In this document: piece after piece, positions 1-6,487 of the stretch
Layout: each line of letters begins with the position of its first letter
Position numbering within the stretch: the first letter of the stretch is position 1
NCBI GenBank assembly: GCA_025450955.1
Contig: JANWLJ010000169.1
Coordinates: 1-6,487 of the forward strand
Direction of reading: 5' to 3'
DNA length: 6,487 bases
Source: Polyangium sp. (in: bacteria)
GTDB lineage: Bacteria > Myxococcota_A > Polyangia > Palsa-1104
Notes under the pieces: generated by a model
Told to the model about the DNA's origin: nothing
Databases searched by the model: none
What the model saw: the letters and a program-made list of their open reading frames with translations, nothing else
Position numbers and translations under genes: made by a program

Positions 1-156
1 GGCTGCCACCGCGATCCGGCTTCGCGGCTGCGCCCGCCCGACCAGGTGACCTCGATGACGTGGAAGCCGACGCCCGCGTGGCGCGCGCAGGCGAAGAAGG
101 TGGCGGCGGGGCTCGACCGCAAGCTGCTCACCAGCTGCACCGCCTGTCACCGATAG
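1..156 (+). CDS. actA: ActA, multiheme cytochrome c subunit of Alternative Complex III (3' end only)
   Basis: Only the last 51 codons are in the window, read in frame 1 to the TAG at 154-156. ActA is the periplasmic pentaheme c-type cytochrome that accepts electrons from the ActB iron-sulfur clusters. The fragment opens with G-C-H, which looks like the end of a CxxCH heme-binding motif cut by the window edge. It ends with a complete CTACH motif plus one arginine before the stop. The stretch between them (RLRPPDQVTSMTW) fits the conserved 'RLRP..-V..M-W' segment and the 'C..CHR-stop' ending that I recall from ActA C-termini. The gene directly precedes actB, the usual order. The N-terminus, membrane anchor and remaining heme motifs lie upstream and cannot be judged. 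Identification rests on the tail motif plus context. Confidence 0.88.
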   Translation, partial: GCHRDPASRLRPPDQVTSMTWKPTPAWRAQAKKVAAGLDRKLLTSCTACHR

Positions 157-159
157 GAG
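155..159 (+). promoter_or_regulatory. Shine-Dalgarno site deciding the actB TTG start
   Basis: AGGAG overlaps the actA stop codon and lies 6 bases before the TTG at 166, ideal spacing. An ATG at 162-164 is only 2 bases from the same site and is in a different frame, so it does not give ActB. The site therefore supports TTG as the actB initiator. Confidence 0.75.
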
Positions 160-165
160 CGATGT

Positions 166-3119
<2,954 letters not shown>

Positions 3120-3123
<4 letters not shown>

Positions 3124-4472
3124 GCGGACCCGCCGAGCCGGTGTTCATCGGGCGTCCCGGCGACGCCGAGCTCACCGATCAGCTCCTGTCGCCGATCTGG
3201 CTGCCCAAGCGCAAGAGCTGGCCGCTGCTCATGACGCTGCTCGGCTGCGGCAGCCTGATGTTCTTCTCGCTGATGATCTGGACCTTCTGGACCGGCATCG
3301 GCCTTTGGGGCAACAACATCCCGGCCGCCTGGGCGTTCGCGATCGTCAACTTCGTCTGGTGGATCGGGATCGGCCACGCCGGCACGTTCATCTCGGCGAT
3401 CCTCCTGCTCTTCGAGCAGCGCTGGCGCACCTCGATCAATCGCTTCGCCGAGGCGATGACCCTGTTCGCGGTGATTCAGGCCGGCCTGTTTCCGCTGCTC
3501 CACCTCGGGCGCGCCTGGTTCGCCTATTGGCTCATTCCCTATCCGGCGACGATGAAGGTCTGGCCGAACTTCAAGAGCGCGCTGCCGTGGGACGCGGCGG
3601 CGGTGGCGACCTACTTCACCGTGTCGCTCCTGTTTTGGTACCTCGGCCTGGTCCCCGACTTCGCGACGCTGCGCGATCGCGCGCCCAAGCGCCGGCAGCG
3701 GATCGTCTACGGCATCCTCTCGCTCGGCTGGCGCGGCTCGGCGCAGCACATGCGCCACTACCGGGTCGCCTACGGCCTGCTCGCCGGCATCGCCACGCCG
3801 CTCGTGCTCTCGGTCCACAGCGTGGTGTCGTGCGACTTCGCGATCACCATCCTGCCCGGCTGGCACTCGACGATCTTCCCGCCGTACTTCGTCGCCGGCG
3901 CGATCTTCTCCGGCTTCGCGATGGTGGTGACGCTGCTGGTTCCGGCGCGCCGCATCTTCGGGCTCGAGAACGTGATCACCAAGCGGCACCTCGACAACCT
4001 CTGCAAGATGATCATGGTCACCGGCTGGATCGTCCTCTACTCGTACGTCTGCGAGTTCTTCCTCGGCTGGTACTCCGGCGAGCCCGCCGAGATGCACACC
4101 ATGCTGCACGGCCTGACCGAGGGGCCGAACTGTTGGGCCTTCTGGACCACCATCTTCTGTAACTGCGTGGTGCCGCAGTTCTACTGGTCCAAGTGGTGCC
4201 GCGTCACACCCATCGCGGCGTGGTGCCTTTCGATCTTCATCAACATCGGCATGTGGGCCGAGCGCTTCTCGATCATCGTGCTCTCGCTGCAGCAGGACTA
4301 CCTGCCTTCGTCGTGGCACGCGTATCACCCGAGCCCGGTCGACTGGGGGCTGCTCCTCGGATCGATGTGCTTCTTCCTCTTCTTGTTCGTGCTGTTTCTT
4401 CGCTACATCCCGTTCGTGCCGCTCTGGGAGCTCAAGGAGCTCAAGCGAAAGCTGCTCAAGGAGGAGGGCTGA
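3120..4472 (+). CDS. actC: ActC, NrfD/PsrC-like quinol-binding membrane subunit of Alternative Complex III
   Basis: This 450-residue integral membrane protein is the expected site of quinol oxidation in ACIII. About ten hydrophobic segments are visible, near residues 35-60, 70-98, 112-130, 160-182, 213-238, 255-275, 297-318, 337-357, 364-392 and 408-430. Highly conserved ActC blocks include HLGRAWFAYWLIPYP (from H128), WPNFKSALPWD (to D158), LLFWYLGLVPDFATLRDR, SVHSVVSCDFAITILPGWH and INIGMWAERF. H128 and D158 are candidates for the conserved His/Asp pair proposed at the quinone pocket of the family; this assignment is by motif only. The soluble N-terminus (about 30 residues) and the charged C-terminal tail are normal. 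ATG 3120 overlaps the actB stop by 4 bases (ATGA) and the stop shares one base with the actD start (TGATG). Length and order match typical ActC. Confidence 0.96.
4459..4464 (+). promoter_or_regulatory. Strong Shine-Dalgarno site of actD inside actC
   Basis: AGGAGG, part of AAGGAGGAGGG, lies 7 bases before the actD ATG at 4472. It is encoded in the last ActC codons (LKEEG). It fixes the actD start and suggests efficient reinitiation after actC. Confidence 0.75.
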
Positions 4473-5020
4473 TGCGTGGCGGGCTGGTCGCCGAGTTCGA
4501 GACCGGGGACGCGCTCCTGGCCGCGATCGATTGGCTGCGCGCCGCCGGCTATCAGCGGCTCGACGCGTTCACCCCGACGCCGCTGCACCACCTCGAGGAG
4601 AAGCTCGGGATCGAGCGCTCGTGGCTGAACTGGCTCATCTTCCCGATCGGGATGGGCGGCGCGGGCTTTGCCTTCTTCTTTCAGTGGTATTGCAACGCCT
4701 ACAGCTATCCGATCAACGTCGGCGGGCGGCCGCCGTTCGCGATCCCCGCGTTCATTCCGATCACATTTGAAACCGGGATTCTGTTTACTGGAATCTCCGC
4801 TTTCGTCCTCCTGTTCTGGGTCTGCCGCATGCCGTCGCTCACCCATCCGCTGTTCGAGGTGGAGGGGTTCGAGCGCGCCACCATCGATCGGTTCTGGGTC
4901 GGCGTGAGCGCGACCGATCCCAAGTTCGACCTCGCCCGCACCTCGCACGAGCTGGCCGAGCTCGGCGCCGGAAAAATCGCGCCGGTCGGCGCGATCACCG
5001 ACGAGGAGACGACCTCGTGA
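4472..5020 (+). CDS. actD: ActD, small two-helix membrane subunit of Alternative Complex III (DUF3341 family)
   Basis: This 182-residue protein matches ActD in length, position and architecture. A soluble N-terminal domain (residues 1-50, starting GGLVAEFETGDALLAAIDWLRAAGY) is followed by a first membrane helix near 52-72. A loop with QWYCNAYSYPINVGGRPPFAIPAFIPITFE leads to a second helix near 98-118. A soluble tail follows, with THPLFEVEGFERATIDRFWVGV. ActD has no cofactor; in known complexes it packs against the membrane subunits, and its precise role is unclear. The start used here is ATG 4472, which has AGGAGG 7 bases upstream and overlaps the actC stop by one base. An in-frame upstream reading into the actC 3' region is possible but would begin deep inside actC. 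Odd point: codons 98-110 are markedly AT-rich compared with the rest of the gene. Confidence 0.93.
   Translation: MRGGLVAEFETGDALLAAIDWLRAAGYQRLDAFTPTPLHHLEEKLGIERSWLNWLIFPIGMGGAGFAFFFQWYCNAYSYPINVGGRPPFAIPAFIPITFETGILFTGISAFVLLFWVCRMPSLTHPLFEVEGFERATIDRFWVGVSATDPKFDLARTSHELAELGAGKIAPVGAITDEETTS
5004..5008 (+). promoter_or_regulatory. Shine-Dalgarno site deciding the actE GTG start
   Basis: AGGAG lies 8 bases before GTG 5017, inside the end of actD. It supports GTG as the actE initiator, which also leaves a complete lipoprotein signal peptide. Confidence 0.65.
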
Positions 5021-5622
5021 GGCCGCAGGCGGTAGCGCTCTTGTGGCTCTGCGTCGCCGCGCTCCTCGGCGGCTGCGAAGGGGTGATCCCGCAGCTCGAT
5101 CTCGAGCGGATGAAGCACCAACATCATTATCTGCCCTACGAAGCGGCGCCGTACTTCGCCGACGGGCGCGCGATGCGGCCGCCGCCGCTCGACGTGGTTG
5201 CGAGGGACGCGGTGCTCGGCCAGCCGGGCCTGACCCGCGGCGTGGAGAACGGAACCTACGTGAGCGCCGTGCCGCTCCCGGTCAGTCGCGCGCTCCTCGA
5301 GCGCGGGCGCGATCGCTTCGAGATCTACTGCGCCACCTGCCACGGCATGCGCGGCGACGGTCAGTCCGAGGTCGCCTCGGAGATGGAGCTGCGCCATCCG
5401 CCGTCTTTGATCGCGCCACCGATCTCGGGCTACGCGCCGGGCCGGATCTTCAGCGTCGCCTCGGACGGCTATGGCCTGATGCCGAGCTACGCCCGCGCGA
5501 TGTCGGTCGAGGATCGCTGGGCGGTGGTCTCGTTCGTGCGCGCGCTTCAGCTCAGCCAGTCGGTCGCGCTCACCGACTTGCCGCCCGCGCTGCGCCAAAA
5601 AGCCGAGGAGGCGCTCAAATGA
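5017..5622 (+). CDS. actE: ActE, monoheme cytochrome c lipoprotein of Alternative Complex III
   Basis: This 201-residue exported cytochrome is one of the electron exit points of ACIII toward a periplasmic acceptor. Residues 1-20 are a short lipoprotein signal peptide: a basic start, a hydrophobic core, and the lipobox LGGC with cysteine 20 as the likely lipidated residue. Residues 22-60 contain the ActE-type segment with PYFADGRAMRPP. One heme c motif, CATCH, is at 105-109, giving H109 as proximal ligand. M155 in GYGLMPSYA is the likely distal ligand, as in class I cytochromes c. The C-terminal helix (SVEDRWAVVSFVRALQLSQ) is the usual packing helix of the fold. The GTG start overlaps the actD stop (GTGA), and the gene's own stop overlaps the actF start (ATGA). 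No defect is seen. Confidence 0.95.
   Translation: MRPQAVALLWLCVAALLGGCEGVIPQLDLERMKHQHHYLPYEAAPYFADGRAMRPPPLDVVARDAVLGQPGLTRGVENGTYVSAVPLPVSRALLERGRDRFEIYCATCHGMRGDGQSEVASEMELRHPPSLIAPPISGYAPGRIFSVASDGYGLMPSYARAMSVEDRWAVVSFVRALQLSQSVALTDLPPALRQKAEEALK
5606..5611 (+). promoter_or_regulatory. Shine-Dalgarno site of actF inside actE
   Basis: AGGAGG lies 7 bases before ATG 5619 and inside the final codons of actE (AEEALK). It supports the chosen actF start and coupling to actE. Confidence 0.7.
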
Positions 5623-6487
5623 CGCCCACCACCTCCGTCGAGCGCAGCCGGGACGCGCAGCCGTTTGTGGCCCGTCCGCGGGCGCTCCTCGCCTGGTTCG
5701 GCGGCGGCCTGATCGGCTGGGCGCTCCTCATCGTCGGCTTCGTCCACGATCCGGCGCAGACCTTCAACTCGTATCTCAGCGCCTACGCCTGCGCGCTCAG
5801 CCTCGCGATCGGGATGCAGATCTTCGTGATGAGCGTCAACGCGATGGACGCGACCTGGCCGGTGGCGATCCGCCGCGTCGCCGAAGCCGCGACCGGCACC
5901 TTTCCGCTGCTCGCGCTCCTGTTCATTCCGATCTTCTTCGGGCTGCGCTTTCTCTATCCGTGGATGCGCCCCGAGAGCATCACCGATCTTCACGTGCGCT
6001 CGCTGCTCCTTCACAAGCGCGCCTATTTCAATTGGCCGTTCTTCATCGGCCGCGCGATCGTCTATTTCCTCCTGTTCGTCGGCTTCGATTCGCTGCTCCG
6101 TCGCTGGTCGTTCGGGATGGATCGCCCGGGCGCGCCCGATCGCAAAGGGCCGGCCAAGGTGATGAGCTGCGTCGCGCTGCCGGCGGTCGGGCTCGCCGCG
6201 TCCTTCGCCGCGTTCGATTGGATGATGGCACGGTCGCCCGACTGGTACTCGACGATGTACGGCCTGTATGACCTCTCGGGCGGGTTCATCGGCTCGATGG
6301 CGCTCTTGGTGGTGCTGGTGGTGTTCGTGCAGCGCCGGGGATTTTTGGCCGAGGTCGGCACCTCGCACTTCTACGGTCTCGGCCGCACGCTGTTCGCGTT
6401 TCTCATCTTCTGGGCCTATATCGCCTTCTTCCAGTTTCTCTTGATCTGGATCGGCAACAAGCCGCTCGAGGCGCGCTGGTACGTCGA
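5619..6487 (+). CDS. actF: ActF, second NrfD-like membrane subunit of Alternative Complex III (5' part, runs off the window)
   Basis: The frame is open from ATG 5619 to the window edge, giving 289 full codons and no stop; by my estimate ActF proteins are around 400 residues, so about a quarter is missing. ActF is the pseudo-symmetric partner of ActC and is thought to take part in proton movement rather than quinol oxidation. About seven membrane segments are visible, near residues 22-42, 52-72, 93-113, 140-160, 182-202, 217-237 and 258-278. Diagnostic ActF blocks are LHKRAYFNWPFF (131-142), FDWMMARSPDWYSTMYGLY (199-217) and FYGLGRTLFAFLIFWAYIAFFQFLLIWIGN (251-280). The start is supported by AGGAGG at 5606-5611 and the ATGA overlap with actE. 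The reading is mine, made by direct translation of this frame. Confidence 0.95.
   Translation, partial: MTPTTSVERSRDAQPFVARPRALLAWFGGGLIGWALLIVGFVHDPAQTFNSYLSAYACALSLAIGMQIFVMSVNAMDATWPVAIRRVAEAATGTFPLLALLFIPIFFGLRFLYPWMRPESITDLHVRSLLLHKRAYFNWPFFIGRAIVYFLLFVGFDSLLRRWSFGMDRPGAPDRKGPAKVMSCVALPAVGLAASFAAFDWMMARSPDWYSTMYGLYDLSGGFIGSMALLVVLVVFVQRRGFLAEVGTSHFYGLGRTLFAFLIFWAYIAFFQFLLIWIGNKPLEARWYV

Noticed and set aside
4193..4471. Possible upstream extension of actD to a start at 4193
   Set aside because: The extra 93 residues lie wholly inside actC, are low-complexity, and have no ActD homology that I recognise. ATG 4472 has an ideal Shine-Dalgarno site and gives a normal ActD length.

Overview
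The window is one densely packed, same-strand gene cluster encoding Alternative Complex III (ACIII, also called MFIcc or the Act complex). ACIII is a quinol:electron-acceptor oxidoreductase that stands in for the cytochrome bc1 complex in many bacteria. Six genes are visible in the order actA (3' end only), actB, actC, actD, actE and actF (5' part only). Every base is coding except a 9-base gap between actA and actB. No RNA gene, mobile element, CRISPR array, promoter or terminator was found.

Layout: bases 1-156 carry the C-terminus of the multiheme cytochrome ActA, ending in a CxxCH motif. Bases 166-3123 encode ActB, a fused molybdopterin-oxidoreductase-like and iron-sulfur subunit with a Tat signal, a lipobox and 15 cluster-ligand cysteines. 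Bases 3120-4472 encode ActC, an NrfD/PsrC-like membrane subunit with about ten helices. Bases 4472-5020 encode ActD, a small two-helix subunit (DUF3341 family). Bases 5017-5622 encode ActE, a monoheme c-type lipoprotein. From 5619 to the window end runs ActF, the second NrfD-like membrane subunit, which is cut off after 289 codons. The junctions are 4-, 1-, 4- and 4-base overlaps, each with a Shine-Dalgarno sequence inside the preceding gene. This is the signature of a translationally coupled operon making a stoichiometric complex.

How the parts work together (family knowledge): quinol is oxidised in the membrane at ActC. Electrons pass through the ActB iron-sulfur chain to the hemes of ActA and ActE, and then to a periplasmic acceptor or a partner terminal oxidase. 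ActF is the pseudo-symmetric partner of ActC, and ActD packs beside the membrane subunits. Oxidase genes often follow such clusters, but nothing beyond actF is in the window.

Organism: the DNA is GC-rich (roughly 70% by eye), with GC-ending codons and GTG and TTG starts. The protein export signals are Gram-negative in type. A Myxococcota/deltaproteobacterial source is my best guess, but this is inference; ACIII also occurs in Bacteroidota, Rhodothermota, Gemmatimonadota, Planctomycetota, Acidobacteriota, Chloroflexota and others. The window shows a known system. Its points of interest are fine-scale: start-codon arrangement, an AT-rich codon pocket in actD, and recurrent GCGATCGC octamers.
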